A DNA stretch of 19,351 bases from JAWLCQ01 sp041687095 (GCA_041687095.1 JAWLCQ010000083.1:1-19351); one strand, 5' to 3'; shown: positions 6,675-16,455, counted from the stretch's first letter. Made by a program: numbers and translations. The notes: generated by a model not told the origin, from the sequence alone.

Positions 6675-9600
6675 CTCTTCGCCGCCGCCAGGATCGCCTG
6701 CATGCCTTGCGAATCGGGGTCGCTCTCGCCGATCCAGTCGAGGGCGACGGCGGTGGTGTCGTTGAGCGACAGGACCACGCTGGACCCCAGGCGAAACACC
6801 TTCGCTCCCTCCCCCAACGCCGCCAGCAGCGCCCCGGCCGCCTTCGTGTTCTGCTGCACCAGGCGCACCCGCGTCGCCTTCGTCATCGCCGTATCCAACC
6901 AGATCCCCCCCACCCGCGCCAGCAGCCGCTCGCCCTCTTGAACGAGCACCACCGACGTGTGCTCGCCCAACTGCCCCTCGCACGCCTTGGCCAGCAGTTG
7001 CAGTACCCACTCACACACGTACCCGTCGCGGGTGAAGATCTGTTCGGGGAAATCCTCCTCGATGGTCGCCGGGGGGACGTCGGTGACTGCCCGCTGGTGC
7101 ATGCGGCGGCGCAGCCTGTGCAGGAGGCTCTTCACCAGGATCTGGTTTGCCATCGTCTGCCGCACCACCAGCAGTCCGCGGTAGAAGTCGATGCTCCCGG
7201 CCTCGCCCTCCGGCTGCCACGAGCTCGGGTCAACCGACGAACGGATCATGTCCTTGAGCTTGCGGATCATCTCCCCGGGGGACGAGTAGCTGTAGTCGTT
7301 CCCCCAGTCGTGGGCCCACCGGTCGGGGACCCTCCTGCCCCCCTCCGGGGGGGCAACCTGCGGACCGTTGAAATCGGGGATGTCAATGACGAGGTCGCGG
7401 ATGCCGTAGACCCGCATCACGAGCGGGCGCCCCTCGGCGGTGGGCGAACCGGGCAGCGCGATATACCAAGCGTCCCCGTCGTCCTCATCGGTCTCGCGAG
7501 GCATCTCGGTCAGCAGGTCGGGCAGGTCGAAGTCGGGCTCGTCCCCCCAACCAGACAGCCCCCCACCAAACAGCCCCCCACCAGCCTCCCGCTCCGGAAG
7601 GCGGAGGCGGCGGGTCCATCTCTCCTGCCATCCGGGCACGAGATCGCTTACGTCGTAGATGCACACCTCGGTCCTCCGCGACAGTTCGTCGCGCGTCGAG
7701 ACCAGAACCGTCCCGTCGTCGATGATGTACCCGATGAGGCCCTCGGAGGAAATGTCATCCAGCACGACCTCCAGGGCCTTGCGGACCGGCACGTCGGTGA
7801 GCTTCACGGCACGGACCTCGGTGTTCTCGTCGATCCCCGCGTCCTGAAGGGCCAACCAACGCACGCGCAGGTTAACCTTCGACACATCCCGGAGGAAGTC
7901 CAGGGCGTCACCGAAGGAGACGCTGCGAAATTCCACCTCGTGGATCCGCGTCCGCAGGCCCGCCTCCACCTTCTCGCGGTCGGGGTTCTCGGGCGGGACG
8001 ACGATCCCGAGGGGGGCGGTACGCCCCTCCCCACCGGGGTGCGGAAGCAGCTCGACGGGATGCTCGGGCAGGTTCTGGCGGTACCAGTCGGGATCCGCGG
8101 GGCGGGACACGCGGACGGTGTGATTGCGCTCGGCGGCGAAGGCATCGCGGAGGGCGACGAACTCGCGCAGGCGGTCCGCCAGCGTCATCGCCTCCCCGCC
8201 CATCCGCCTCGCCGCCTGCTCATAGATGCTGGCGGCATCGGTGTAGCGGCCAAGGCGGCAGAGTTCGCGGGCCTGCACCAGCTCGCGGGCGACTTCCTCG
8301 CCCGCGGAGGGCAGTCTGCGGAGTTGCATGCCCTCCGCCCTGCCCGCCTCCGCCAACGTCTTGCCCACGTCCACGAAGCTCACCTCGCGCGGGATCCCCC
8401 GCGCCACGTACTCCTCGTCGGTCTCCAGCACCAGCATCGACGTCGCCCGCGTGACGATGCGATACCGCCGGCTGTGCTCGACGAGGGCGTCCAGTTGCTC
8501 GGGCTTCTGGAGGGTTTGGCGGAGTTCGTTGTACATGCGTTCAGCCTGGAGGTGGGCAACGACCTTCTCCAACGCCGCGATGGCGGCGGGGTCGGTGGCG
8601 GGCGAGGCTTGGGGGTCGATCTTCGGGATTGTCACGGTTCCCCGCACGTCGGCCCCGTCGGCCTTGGCAGAGACGGTGAAGGTGTAGTCACCGGGCGCCA
8701 CCGCTTCCCATGCCACGGCGACCTGGTCCCGAGGGGTAAGCGGACCCGCCGCCACCGCCACCGGCTGCCCGTCCGGTCCTATGCAGCGGACGGACAGGTC
8801 GGTCACCCGCACCGCCGCCGCGAGTTCCAGGACCCTCCCCACGTACTCCCCCACCGCCTCCAGGTCCGCGAGGGGAATGGAGACGCTGCGGTCGATGGGC
8901 TCGATGGGCTTGGCGTCCGGGCGCTGCGGGAGATCGGGATAGAACCAGAACACCAGCGCCCCAGGGCCCAGGTGCTGAGCAGGATCGACGGGTCGCGAGG
9001 CGGGTCCGTCCGGAAGGTCCTTACCAGCCCCGACGACGTCGTCCCCGTCGGAGAACACGCACAGGATGAAGGGCTGGAGCGGGTCGGTGTCAAACTGCTG
9101 GGCAGCGGCGAGGGCGGCAGCGAGGTCCGTGCCCCCGCCCGGGCGCTGGTCCCCGATCCAGTGCATGGCGGCACGGCGGTTGTCGGGGGTGGCGGGGACG
9201 GGCTGGGGCTTCCAGGTCCGCACCTCTCCGTCGCGGGTGACGATCATCTGCAGCGAGTCGGTGTCCTTGAGGCGTGTCGCGATCAGCATCGCCGCCGCCT
9301 CCATCAGCTCCCGCACCTTGCCCCCCATCGACTCCGACGCGTCGATCACGAGCACGAACCGCCGCTTGCGCACGATGTCCTGGACCAGCGTCGCCGGGGC
9401 GGGCAAGAGCGTGACGAAGGTGGCGGGGCGGTTCGCGGCGGCGGGCAGTGCCAGCACCTGCGGGGGCGGGTTCACGGGGGCGCAGCTCACTTCGACGGGC
9501 GTGAGGAGGTCGAAGTTCTCGCGGCGGAACCCGACGGTGACAACGCGGTTGGCGTCGCTCCGCTGCACACCGATCGCCTGCGACGCCCACACATCCGCGA

Positions 9601-10177
9601 TCCCCTCCGGGTCGTGCAGCACCGCCGAGAACTCGAAGTCCTGCGCCTCCGTCACCGTGCTGACGGTGCCCGGACGCGGCAGCGTGTAGCGGATCCCCCC
9701 ACGGTGCTCGGCGGTGCCCGTCTCCACGGGCAACAGTTGCGAGTAAGTGTACTCGACCTTGAGGGTTCCGCCCTCCCGGACCGGGAAGACCTGGAGGTTC
9801 CACTGCCCGTCGCCCAGGTACTCCAACAGGGCGGGGTCGCGGGCGTCGTCACGGTCGCGGATCTCGCGGTAGATGCGCTCGGCGCGGACGCGGGTGAGCA
9901 GCTCGGCTGGGCTGCGCAGCCCGCCCACCCACAGGGCGCAGTCGTGCACCACGGCGTCGGGGGGAAGGGTCCAGCGGTGGACGGCTTCTTGGGGACGCTG
10001 CCCGTAGTTCACGTACGTGATCGCCACCTTCGTCGTCGCCACGCGGCCGTGGATGTCCACGTGGACGACCTGGTTGCGGATGGCGAGGTCGCTCTCCTGC
10101 CCCCACGCCACGGGACCGCATAGGAGAACCAGCGCACCGAGAACCCCGAGGAACCGTCGCTGCCGCCCTGAACCCAT
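6671..10177 (-). CDS. Secreted VIT/VWA protein with STN/secretin-like C-terminal modules
   Basis: 1168 residues. The ATG at 10177 lies a few bases after AAGGGCGG and is followed by a signal peptide (about 1-26, hydrophobic 'FLGVLGALVLLCGPVAW'). A VIT-type beta domain spans about 28-150 ('HRWTLPPDAVVHDC', 'YREIRDRDDARDPALLEYLG'). A VWA domain spans about 272-450 with a complete MIDAS: D279-x-S281-x-S283 ('DASES'), T350 in 'GGGTD', and D377 in 'FSDGDD'. Residues 535-600 carry the helix and 'TRATSMLVLETDEEYVARGI' element typical of VIT/VWA proteins. TPR-like helices lie near 629-656. Two STN/secretin-N-like modules follow, with 'FRSVSFGDALDFLRDVSKVN' (about 750-769) and the signatures 'CIYDVSDLV' (839) and 'RVYGIRDLV' (922). 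A Gly/Asp-rich insert (866-903) separates them. It is probably a cell-surface or periplasmic metal-dependent adhesion or assembly protein; the partner is unknown. The minus strand is clearly coding despite a long antisense frame. Confidence 0.9.
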   Translation of the reverse strand: MGSGRQRRFLGVLGALVLLCGPVAWGQESDLAIRNQVVHVDIHGRVATTKVAITYVNYGQRPQEAVHRWTLPPDAVVHDCALWVGGLRSPAELLTRVRAERIYREIRDRDDARDPALLEYLGDGQWNLQVFPVREGGTLKVEYTYSQLLPVETGTAEHRGGIRYTLPRPGTVSTVTEAQDFEFSAVLHDPEGIADVWASQAIGVQRSDANRVVTVGFRRENFDLLTPVEVSCAPVNPPPQVLALPAAANRPATFVTLLPAPATLVQDIVRKRRFVLVIDASESMGGKVRELMEAAAMLIATRLKDTDSLQMIVTRDGEVRTWKPQPVPATPDNRRAAMHWIGDQRPGGGTDLAAALAAAQQFDTDPLQPFILCVFSDGDDVVGAGKDLPDGPASRPVDPAQHLGPGALVFWFYPDLPQRPDAKPIEPIDRSVSIPLADLEAVGEYVGRVLELAAAVRVTDLSVRCIGPDGQPVAVAAGPLTPRDQVAVAWEAVAPGDYTFTVSAKADGADVRGTVTIPKIDPQASPATDPAAIAALEKVVAHLQAERMYNELRQTLQKPEQLDALVEHSRRYRIVTRATSMLVLETDEEYVARGIPREVSFVDVGKTLAEAGRAEGMQLRRLPSAGEEVARELVQARELCRLGRYTDAASIYEQAARRMGGEAMTLADRLREFVALRDAFAAERNHTVRVSRPADPDWYRQNLPEHPVELLPHPGGEGRTAPLGIVVPPENPDREKVEAGLRTRIHEVEFRSVSFGDALDFLRDVSKVNLRVRWLALQDAGIDENTEVRAVKLTDVPVRKALEVVLDDISSEGLIGYIIDDGTVLVSTRDELSRRTEVCIYDVSDLVPGWQERWTRRLRLPEREAGGGLFGGGLSGWGDEPDFDLPDLLTEMPRETDEDDGDAWYIALPGSPTAEGRPLVMRVYGIRDLVIDIPDFNGPQVAPPEGGRRVPDRWAHDWGNDYSYSSPGEMIRKLKDMIRSSVDPSSWQPEGEAGSIDFYRGLLVVRQTMANQILVKSLLHRLRRRMHQRAVTDVPPATIEEDFPEQIFTRDGYVCEWVLQLLAKACEGQLGEHTSVVLVQEGERLLARVGGIWLDTAMTKATRVRLVQQNTKAAGALLAALGEGAKVFRLGSSVVLSLNDTTAVALDWIGESDPDSQGMQAILAAAKR

Positions 10178-10405
10178 GATTCCGCCCTTTCCCTTCTTTC
10201 GCCCGCAGGCGAGTGCGGTGAGGCGGCGAGCCGAGGAAGCCCCAGCACCCGCCGCTCACCCGCGCGATTCTACAAGCAGCGGCGGACGAGCGCAACGGAA
10301 AACTGGTTGCACGGCCGTTCCTGCGACGCCGCCCCTTGGGGGCGGCGAGTCAGTAGGCATCGCTGTTCTGTACACCTCGGCCTCTCCGCACCCTCCAGAC
10401 CCGCG

Positions 10406-10447
10406 CCCCGTCCCGACGGGACGGGGGCGAAAAGAAGAAGAAGAAAC
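10406..10447 (-). repeat. Hairpin plus CTT-tract dispersed element, copy 1
   Basis: CCCCGTCCCG (10406-10415) and CGGGACGGGG (10417-10426) form a near-perfect palindrome around one A. It is followed by GAAAAGAAGAAGAAGAAAC (10429-10447). Read on the minus strand this is a CTT tract, TTTTC, then a GC-rich hairpin, the same order as the element at 16353-16387. Confidence 0.65.
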
Positions 10448-10541
10448 AAGCGAGGGAGGGGCCGCCGGTAGCTTACAAGCCTTCGCTCCGCCGGGGCGAG
10501 CCCGACGGGGGCGGGACGCCCCTGCGACATACGGTGCGACA

Positions 10542-10560
10542 CACGGGCGAGACGCCCGTG
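10542..10560 (+). repeat. 8-bp hairpin CACGGGCG-AGA-CGCCCGTG
   Basis: Perfect 8-bp stem with a 3-nt loop, followed by CCACGAC. A related GCGGGACGCCCCTGCGAC lies 30 bp upstream, so it appears to be one of a pair. This kind of 'GGGCGAGACGCCCGTGCCAC' text is, from memory, a frequent dispersed element in planctomycete and verrucomicrobial genomes. Confidence 0.7.
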
Positions 10561-10623
10561 CCACGACTTTGCGATGGCCCTGCCCGAAAAACCTCGCGGC
10601 TGTACGGGTGTCCAATACGGCGA

Positions 10624-10629
10624 TACAAT
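10624..10629 (+). promoter_or_regulatory. -10-like box upstream of the TIM-barrel gene
   Basis: TACAAT (5 of 6 to TATAAT) lies 50 nt before the ATG at 10680. A -35 at the expected distance (TGTACG, 10601-10606) is poor, so this is a weak candidate. Confidence 0.3.
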
Positions 10630-10679
10630 GCGCCGCCGTCGGTATTCCGCGCACATTCGAACGCTGGAAGGAGTCGCCC

Positions 10680-12467
10680 ATGCGCAACGCTGCCTCGCTC
10701 CCCCTCCCCTGTCCCGCCGCTTTCGGCCGTGCCCGTCGGGCAGGCGTTCTCGCAATCGCCGTCGCACTCGCCGTCGTCGCACTCTGCGCTCCCCCCGCCG
10801 GTGCGGCCGTGCCCGCGGGGCTCGCGGCGATGCTGGGCGAGCCGTGGCAGACCGCCCTCACCGACATGGACGTCGTCGTCCACTCCGTCACGCTGGAGGC
10901 CGCGACGCTCGACGACAAGGGCTACCGCCAGTACGCCTTCGAGACGCTCAAGGACCCCCAGGCCGAGGACCTCCAAGCCGCCAACATCGCCGCCGTCGTG
11001 AAGAAGTACGCCTGGGGGCGCGTGTCGCACGTGCTCCGCGGCGACCCGCAGCGGGGGCTCGTCGGGACGCTCGAGATCGTCAACACCTCCGACCGCACCC
11101 TCGCGGACTTCGACGTGTCGCTCCTCACCGTGAGGTTCCCCGCATCGCCCGAGCAGCTCAAGGGCAAGGGGAAGATGGAAAGCACGCTCGACCGCCCCCT
11201 GATCCTCGACGCCGCCTACGGGGACGACGCGATGCTGCTGATCTGCGACACGTTCGACGTCCCGGTGCACTTCGGGTACGGTTCGCCCACCGACAAGGAC
11301 AAGGCGCAGTACCCCGTCCGCGTCCGCGGGGGCGTCGTCACGCTCGCCCCGGGCGACGTCGAGCCCTTCCCCCACGGGCACCCGCGAATCGCACCGGGCA
11401 AGACGCTGACCTTCGAGTACTCGCTCCGCGTCGTACCCCAAGACGCCGATCGCGAGAAGGCGCTCTCCGACTTCCACGGCCGCTACCGCCAGGCCCACCC
11501 CTTCCTGAACGAGTGGAAGGGCCACGGGCCCATCGGGGCGCTGCACCTCAACACGGGCGGGGGCGGGAAGAGCGAGAAGAACCCCCGCGGGTGGTTCGGG
11601 AAGAAGGACCTGGACGTCTCGACCCCCGAGGGCCGGGCCGAGCTTCGCAAGCACTTCATGGCCTACGCCGCCAGTTCCGTCAAGGCGATGAAGGACACCG
11701 GCTCGCAGGGGATGATCGTGTGGAACCTTGAGGGGGAGGAGAACCCCCACCCCATCAGCTACATCGGGGACCCGCGGATGCTCAAGACGCTCGCCCCCGA
11801 GGTCGAGCCCCTCGCCGACGACTTCTTCCGGGTCTTCCGCGACGCGGGCTTCCGCACGGGCGTGTGCATCCGCCCCACGCAGACGTACTTCAAGGACGAT
11901 GGGAAGCTCGCCCACGGGACCGGCAGCGACATGCCCGGGCGCAACCCGCAGTTCACCGGCCGCAAGCCCAAGCACCTGCCCGACTGGAAGTACTTCCCCA
12001 TCGTCGACCGCATGAGCGACAAGATTACCTACGCCCAGAAGCGCTGGGGCTGCACGATCTTCTACATCGACACCAACGGGATCTTCATCCCCACCGGGGA
12101 GGACAACAAGTTCCAGTGGATCCTCCTGCCCCACTGGATGTGGGTCGAACTCAAGCAGCGCCACCCCGACGTGCTGCTCATCCCCGAACTCTACCGCGGG
12201 GACGGGACCTCGCACGTGGACACCTGGTCCACCTGCGCCACCTACATGGAGCTGGACTACGGCGGGCTGTGGATCACGCCCGACTGGGTCGTCCGCCTGT
12301 GGGACAAGGCGTTCAGCGTGAACAACATGAAGGACGCCAAGAACTACGACGCCCGCCTCGACGACCTGATCAAGGGCGTGAAGCGGGGCGACATCCTGCT
12401 GCACCGCGGCTGGTTCGGCTGCCGGGTGAACGCGCTGGTCAAGGCGGTGTACGACAAGGCCAGGTAG
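10680..12467 (+). CDS. Secreted TIM-barrel glycoside-hydrolase-like protein
   Basis: 595 residues. The ATG at 10680 follows GGAAGGAG with a 6-nt spacer. The N-terminus is a signal peptide (RARR then a hydrophobic stretch 22-36, likely cut near 'PPAGA', about 42); position 36 is Cys but the lipobox is poor. Residues about 55-255 look like a beta-sandwich. From 256 on a TIM barrel resembling clan-D type glycosidases is suggested. The supporting segments are 'GMIVWNLEGEENPHPISYIG' (344-363), 'AGFRTGVCIRPTQTYF' (389-404), 'GCTIFYIDTNGIF' (457-469, with D464 on a strand end) and 'DVLLIPELYRGDG' (497-509, with E503). D464 and E503 are candidate catalytic acids by position only. It probably acts on an extracellular carbohydrate; family and substrate are not recognised. 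It converges with the GHMP kinase gene. Confidence 0.8.
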   Translation: MRNAASLPLPCPAAFGRARRAGVLAIAVALAVVALCAPPAGAAVPAGLAAMLGEPWQTALTDMDVVVHSVTLEAATLDDKGYRQYAFETLKDPQAEDLQAANIAAVVKKYAWGRVSHVLRGDPQRGLVGTLEIVNTSDRTLADFDVSLLTVRFPASPEQLKGKGKMESTLDRPLILDAAYGDDAMLLICDTFDVPVHFGYGSPTDKDKAQYPVRVRGGVVTLAPGDVEPFPHGHPRIAPGKTLTFEYSLRVVPQDADREKALSDFHGRYRQAHPFLNEWKGHGPIGALHLNTGGGGKSEKNPRGWFGKKDLDVSTPEGRAELRKHFMAYAASSVKAMKDTGSQGMIVWNLEGEENPHPISYIGDPRMLKTLAPEVEPLADDFFRVFRDAGFRTGVCIRPTQTYFKDDGKLAHGTGSDMPGRNPQFTGRKPKHLPDWKYFPIVDRMSDKITYAQKRWGCTIFYIDTNGIFIPTGEDNKFQWILLPHWMWVELKQRHPDVLLIPELYRGDGTSHVDTWSTCATYMELDYGGLWITPDWVVRLWDKAFSVNNMKDAKNYDARLDDLIKGVKRGDILLHRGWFGCRVNALVKAVYDKAR

Positions 12468-12498
12468 GTGTTGGATTTCGGATTTGCGTGGGTGACGA

Positions 12499-12547
12499 AG
12501 GTGAGAGGTGAAAGGTGAAAGGTTAGAGGTTAGAGGTTAGAGGTTAG
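12499..12547 (+). repeat. Tandem heptamer array, seven units
   Basis: Seven 7-bp units follow one another: AGGTGAG, AGGTGAA twice, then AGGTTAG four times. It lies 32 bp after the stop of the TIM-barrel gene and faces the array at 12613-12647 in inverted orientation. Confidence 0.92.
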
Positions 12548-12612
12548 AGTGCTTGCGCTTGGAGACAAGAAGGAGTGTTGACGCTCATCTGGCTTCCAGA
12601 TGCGTGTTGCTT

Positions 12613-12647
12613 CTCACCTCTCACCTCTCACCTCTCACCTCTCACCT
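12613..12647 (-). repeat. Tandem heptamer array, five units, inverted relative to 12499-12547
   Basis: Five exact CTCACCT units, i.e. AGGTGAG on the minus strand, the same heptamer as the first unit of the plus-strand array. It ends 35 bp from the stop codon of the GHMP kinase. A transcript from either side could pair the two arrays across a 65-nt loop. Confidence 0.92.
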
Positions 12648-12681
12648 TGCCGGACAGATGGAGGCGTCCCCGCTCTCGGCC

Positions 12682-13812
12682 CTACCCTTGCTGCACGGGT
12701 CCGCCCGGGAGGATGGTGAGCGGGAAGCACTGCATCTGGGGGAACGCCTCGGTGATCTTGCGCATGGCGGCGTCGCGGTCGGGGAGGCTGCGGGCGACGA
12801 ACTGGGCGGTCCCGTCCCCCTGCGACCCCACGCCCTTGCCGCCGTAGACGTGCTCGGCGATGGGGGCGAAGGCGAGCAGCTCGTGCAGCAGCGGGCTGCG
12901 GAGCTGCGCGGGGCTGTTGGGGCCCACGAGCGTGTCGAACACGTCCTGCGCCTCGGTCATGAGGGCCCCGAGGGCCTCCGCGTCCCCCCCGGTCAGGGCG
13001 CGGTAGGCGGAGCGGACGACCCGCTCGTTCTCGCTCCCCAGGGCCTTCTGCAGGTCGGACGCGTCGAGGTAGGAGTTCTGGAGGTCGGCGAGGATCTTGA
13101 CGGTGTCCTTGGAGCCCGCGAGGTCCACGAAGAACATCGCGATCTCCCCGCCCGGGAAGACGGGCTCGACGCGGACGTCGGCGGTCTTCTCGAAGGTCAG
13201 CAGCACCGGCGTCTTGCCGTAGATGCACGCCTGGTCCATCCGCCCGCACTGCGAGCCCGTGAGCTTCTCGCCCAGGTACGCCAGCTCCATCAACTCGTGC
13301 GGGAAGAGCCCCAACTGGTACACCGAGTCGAAGGCCTTGGCGACGAGGATGCAGACGGCCGCCGAGCTGCTCACGCCCTTGCGGAGCGGCAGGTCCATCG
13401 AACGGATGCGGAGGTCGATGCCCCCGGTCACCCCGGGGCGGGAGCACATCTCGTAGGCGACCCCCGCGCAGTAGCGGAAGAACTCGTCCTCGTCCCGGGC
13501 GGCCGCCAGGAGCGTGTCCGGTTTCCAGCGGCAGCTCATCTGACGCGTGCGCCCGGAGGGGCGTCCGCTCTCGTCGGGGAGCTGCGTCTCCACCGTGAAG
13601 CTGTCCGACGGGCGCGCCAGGCCCGTCAGGCCCTGATCGGTCCCGATGACGAGGCAGTACCCCGAATGCCGGCCATACTCAGCGGCCCAGTCGCTGTGCT
13701 CTCCGAAGAGGCACAATCGGCCGGGCACGAAGAGCCGGACGTCATCCTCACACTCCGCCATGATCTCACGTTCTCCAAAGGCCAGTAATCGTGTCGCCAA
13801 CGTCGTTGTCAT
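12682..13812 (-). CDS. GHMP-family sugar kinase (galactokinase-like)
   Basis: 376 residues from the ATG at 13812. A TTG eight codons upstream could also start, but the ATG is preferred, with AAAGGGGAAAAGG just upstream. All three GHMP motifs are present: 'PGRLCLFGEHSDW' (30-42, the galactokinase signature with E38, H39 and D41), 'PLRKGVSSSAAVCILVAKAF' (142-161, ATP phosphate loop), and 'GGKGVGSQGDG' (324-334). The catalytic-base segment 'GRMDQACIYG' (190-199) carries D193. Galactokinase, arabinokinase and related enzymes phosphorylate free sugars at C1 with ATP. The conserved GEHxD motif favours a galactokinase-like substrate, but no galactose gene is nearby, so the substrate is left open. 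Cytosolic, and apparently monocistronic. Confidence 0.88.
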   Translation of the reverse strand: MTTTLATRLLAFGEREIMAECEDDVRLFVPGRLCLFGEHSDWAAEYGRHSGYCLVIGTDQGLTGLARPSDSFTVETQLPDESGRPSGRTRQMSCRWKPDTLLAAARDEDEFFRYCAGVAYEMCSRPGVTGGIDLRIRSMDLPLRKGVSSSAAVCILVAKAFDSVYQLGLFPHELMELAYLGEKLTGSQCGRMDQACIYGKTPVLLTFEKTADVRVEPVFPGGEIAMFFVDLAGSKDTVKILADLQNSYLDASDLQKALGSENERVVRSAYRALTGGDAEALGALMTEAQDVFDTLVGPNSPAQLRSPLLHELLAFAPIAEHVYGGKGVGSQGDGTAQFVARSLPDRDAAMRKITEAFPQMQCFPLTILPGGPVQQG

Positions 13813-13969
13813 AGAGATACCTTTTCCCCTTTCCAAATACCAGCGCCGAGCGGAATTTGGCCCCGCCCGTGTCCCCTCCCCGGCCGCAGTAGAAGAATAG
13901 AAGGCGAGTACAGGAGAGACAACTGGCAGCGAGAGCGATTGTGGATTGCCGCCCCCGTGAGATCCGCGT

Positions 13970-13993
13970 TCCGCAAGTCGCGATCCGCAAGTC
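13970..13993 (+). repeat. Short direct repeat TCCGCAAGTC
   Basis: TCCGCAAGTC occurs at 13970-13979 and again at 13984-13993, a 14-bp period, immediately upstream of the candidate purA -35 box. It could be a pair of operator half-sites or merely dispersed repeat text. Confidence 0.5.
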
Positions 13994-13994
13994 C

Positions 13995-14022
13995 TTGACC
14001 CTCCGGCCCGAGACGGTATGCT
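13995..14022 (+). promoter_or_regulatory. Candidate promoter for purA-uppS
   Basis: TTGACC (13995-14000, 5 of 6) and TATGCT (14017-14022, 4 of 6) are spaced by 16 nt, about 48 nt before the purA start codon. It is the best sigma70-like pair in this gap. Confidence 0.42.
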
Positions 14023-14069
14023 GATGAGGCTGCGCCGCCGTCGGCGATACGCGCAGCGGGAGTTGGAAC

Positions 14070-15373
<1,304 letters not shown>

Positions 15374-15377
<4 letters not shown>

Positions 15378-16150
15378 ACCCGAACCTCTCCCCCGACGCC
15401 ATCGCGGCCGCCCGGGCGGGCCTGGGCGTTCCGGAGGAGCGGATCGCGCGGTCGGTGGCGATCATCATGGACGGCAATGGGCGGTGGGCGCGGCAGCGCG
15501 GCCTGCCGCGGTCGGCCGGCCACCATGCGGGGGCGAAGGTCGTCCGCTCGATCGTCGAGCACGCCGCGCAGTTGGGCATCGACGCGCTGACGCTCTACAG
15601 CTTCTCGCAGGAGAACTGGAACCGCCCCCCGGAGGAGGTCGCCATCCTCATGGGCATCTACGCCGAGTACCTCGCCCGCGAGCGTGAGACGATGATGCGG
15701 AACAACATCCGCCTCCGCCACCTCGGGCGGCGCGGCAACCTGCCCCAGCGGGTGCTGGACTCGCTGGACACGACGATGGGCGTGACGAGCGGGAACACGG
15801 GGATGCAGTTGTGCCTGGCGCTGAACTACGGCTCGCGCGCCGAGATCACCGACGCCATCCGCGCCATCGCCCGTGAGGCCCGCGACGGGACGCTCGACCC
15901 CGACGCCATCGACGAGCCCGTCATCGACGCCCACCTCGACACCCGCGGGGTGCCCGACCCCGACCTGGTGATCCGCACCTCCGGGGAGATGCGGGTGAGC
16001 AACTTCCTGCTCTGGCAGATCTCCTACGCCGAGTTCGTCATCACCGACGCCTACTGGCCGGACTTCACCCCCACCGAGTTCGACAACGCCCTCCGCGCCT
16101 TCGCCCAACGCCACCGGCGGTTCGGAAAGGTGGATCCGTCGAACACCTGA
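15374..16150 (+). CDS. uppS: Isoprenyl (undecaprenyl) diphosphate synthase, cis-type
   Basis: 258 residues, typical length. The start is the GTG at 15374, which overlaps the purA stop by 4 nt and has GGAGG (15362-15366) 7 nt upstream; longer frames upstream run through purA in another frame. The enzyme elongates farnesyl diphosphate with isopentenyl diphosphate to the C55 carrier for peptidoglycan and surface glycans. Family motifs: 'IIMDGNGRWARQRGLPR' (30-46, catalytic D33), 'SFSQENWNRP' (76-85) and 'DLVIRTSGEMRVSNFLLWQI' (197-216, R201 and R207), followed by the YAEF Glu (E220). The usual cdsA partner does not follow; transcription probably ends in the repeat-rich gap downstream. Confidence 0.96.
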
Positions 16151-16284
16151 CGCCGCCCCGCGCGCTCGACTGCGGACAAGCGGGGATGAACGCAGATGAA
16201 CGCGGATAAGGAAGGAGCGGGGATGCAGGGGATCGGGGGAGAGCGGGAACCGTACGCCAGGAAACCACAGGAACGCGATTCCGG

Positions 16285-16333
16285 GCGTCCCGGCAGGGAC
16301 GCTGTGACAATAGCCCAGCAGTTCACTGCTGGG
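16285..16333 (+). repeat. Two adjacent hairpins
   Basis: GCGTCCC-GGCA-GGGACGC (16285-16302, 7-bp stem) is followed 11 nt later by CCCAGCAGT-TC-ACTGCTGGG (16314-16333, 9-bp stem). They sit side by side like a dispersed-repeat module and could act as a transcription or mRNA-decay barrier at the end of purA-uppS. Confidence 0.75.
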
Positions 16334-16352
16334 ACAGAGCGGGGACCCAATC

Positions 16353-16387
16353 CTTCCTTCTTCTTCTTTTCAAGCCCCGGCAGGGGC
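16353..16387 (+). repeat. Hairpin plus CTT-tract dispersed element, copy 2
   Basis: CTTCCTTCTTCTTCTTTTC leads into GCCCC-GGCA-GGGGC (16374-16387). The same layout, CTT tract then TTTTC then GC hairpin, occurs at 10447-10406 on the minus strand. The GGCA loop matches that of the hairpin at 16285. Confidence 0.65.
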
Positions 16388-16455
16388 GATGGAGGGCACA
16401 CCCGGCGGATCCCTTTCCTGCGAGATAAGAGCGCGGGCCCTGCGCCCGCCCGAGG

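Larger units (their letters stand above)
10178..10679 (+). other. Intergenic control region between divergent genes
   Basis: No credible gene lies here. This 502-bp gap separates the divergent VIT/VWA and TIM-barrel genes and must hold both promoters. It contains the palindrome plus GAA-tract at 10406-10447, a GGGCGGGACGCCCC-like hairpin near 10510-10522, the hairpin at 10542-10560, and a -10-like TACAAT at 10624. Confidence 0.65.
16151..16455 (+). other. Gene-free gap with a chain of small palindromes
   Basis: No gene is seen between the convergent uppS and STAND genes. The gap starts with 'GATGAACGCAGATGAACGCG' text (16186-16205, a tandem GATGAACGC), then has the two hairpins and the CTT-tract element listed separately. 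None has a poly-T tail, so transcription stop for either gene is not obvious. Confidence 0.65.

Noticed and set aside
6662..10123. 1153-residue plus-strand open frame
   Set aside because: Antisense shadow of the VIT/VWA gene; its composition is His/Arg/Val-rich with no domain, while the minus strand has intact VWA motifs and a signal peptide.
10017..10679. Upstream extension of the TIM-barrel frame
   Set aside because: It passes through hairpins and the start of the divergent gene; a strong Shine-Dalgarno and signal peptide mark the start at 10680.
12553..13788. 411-residue plus-strand open frame
   Set aside because: Antisense of the GHMP kinase, starting within the heptamer repeat region, with no recognisable domain.
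12682..13812. Firm galK assignment of the GHMP kinase
   Set aside because: The GEHSDW motif fits galactokinase, but related sugar kinases share it and no galactose gene is nearby, so no symbol is given.
16285..16333. Intrinsic terminator for purA-uppS
   Set aside because: Stems are good but no T-run follows either hairpin, so they are listed as repeats, not terminators.
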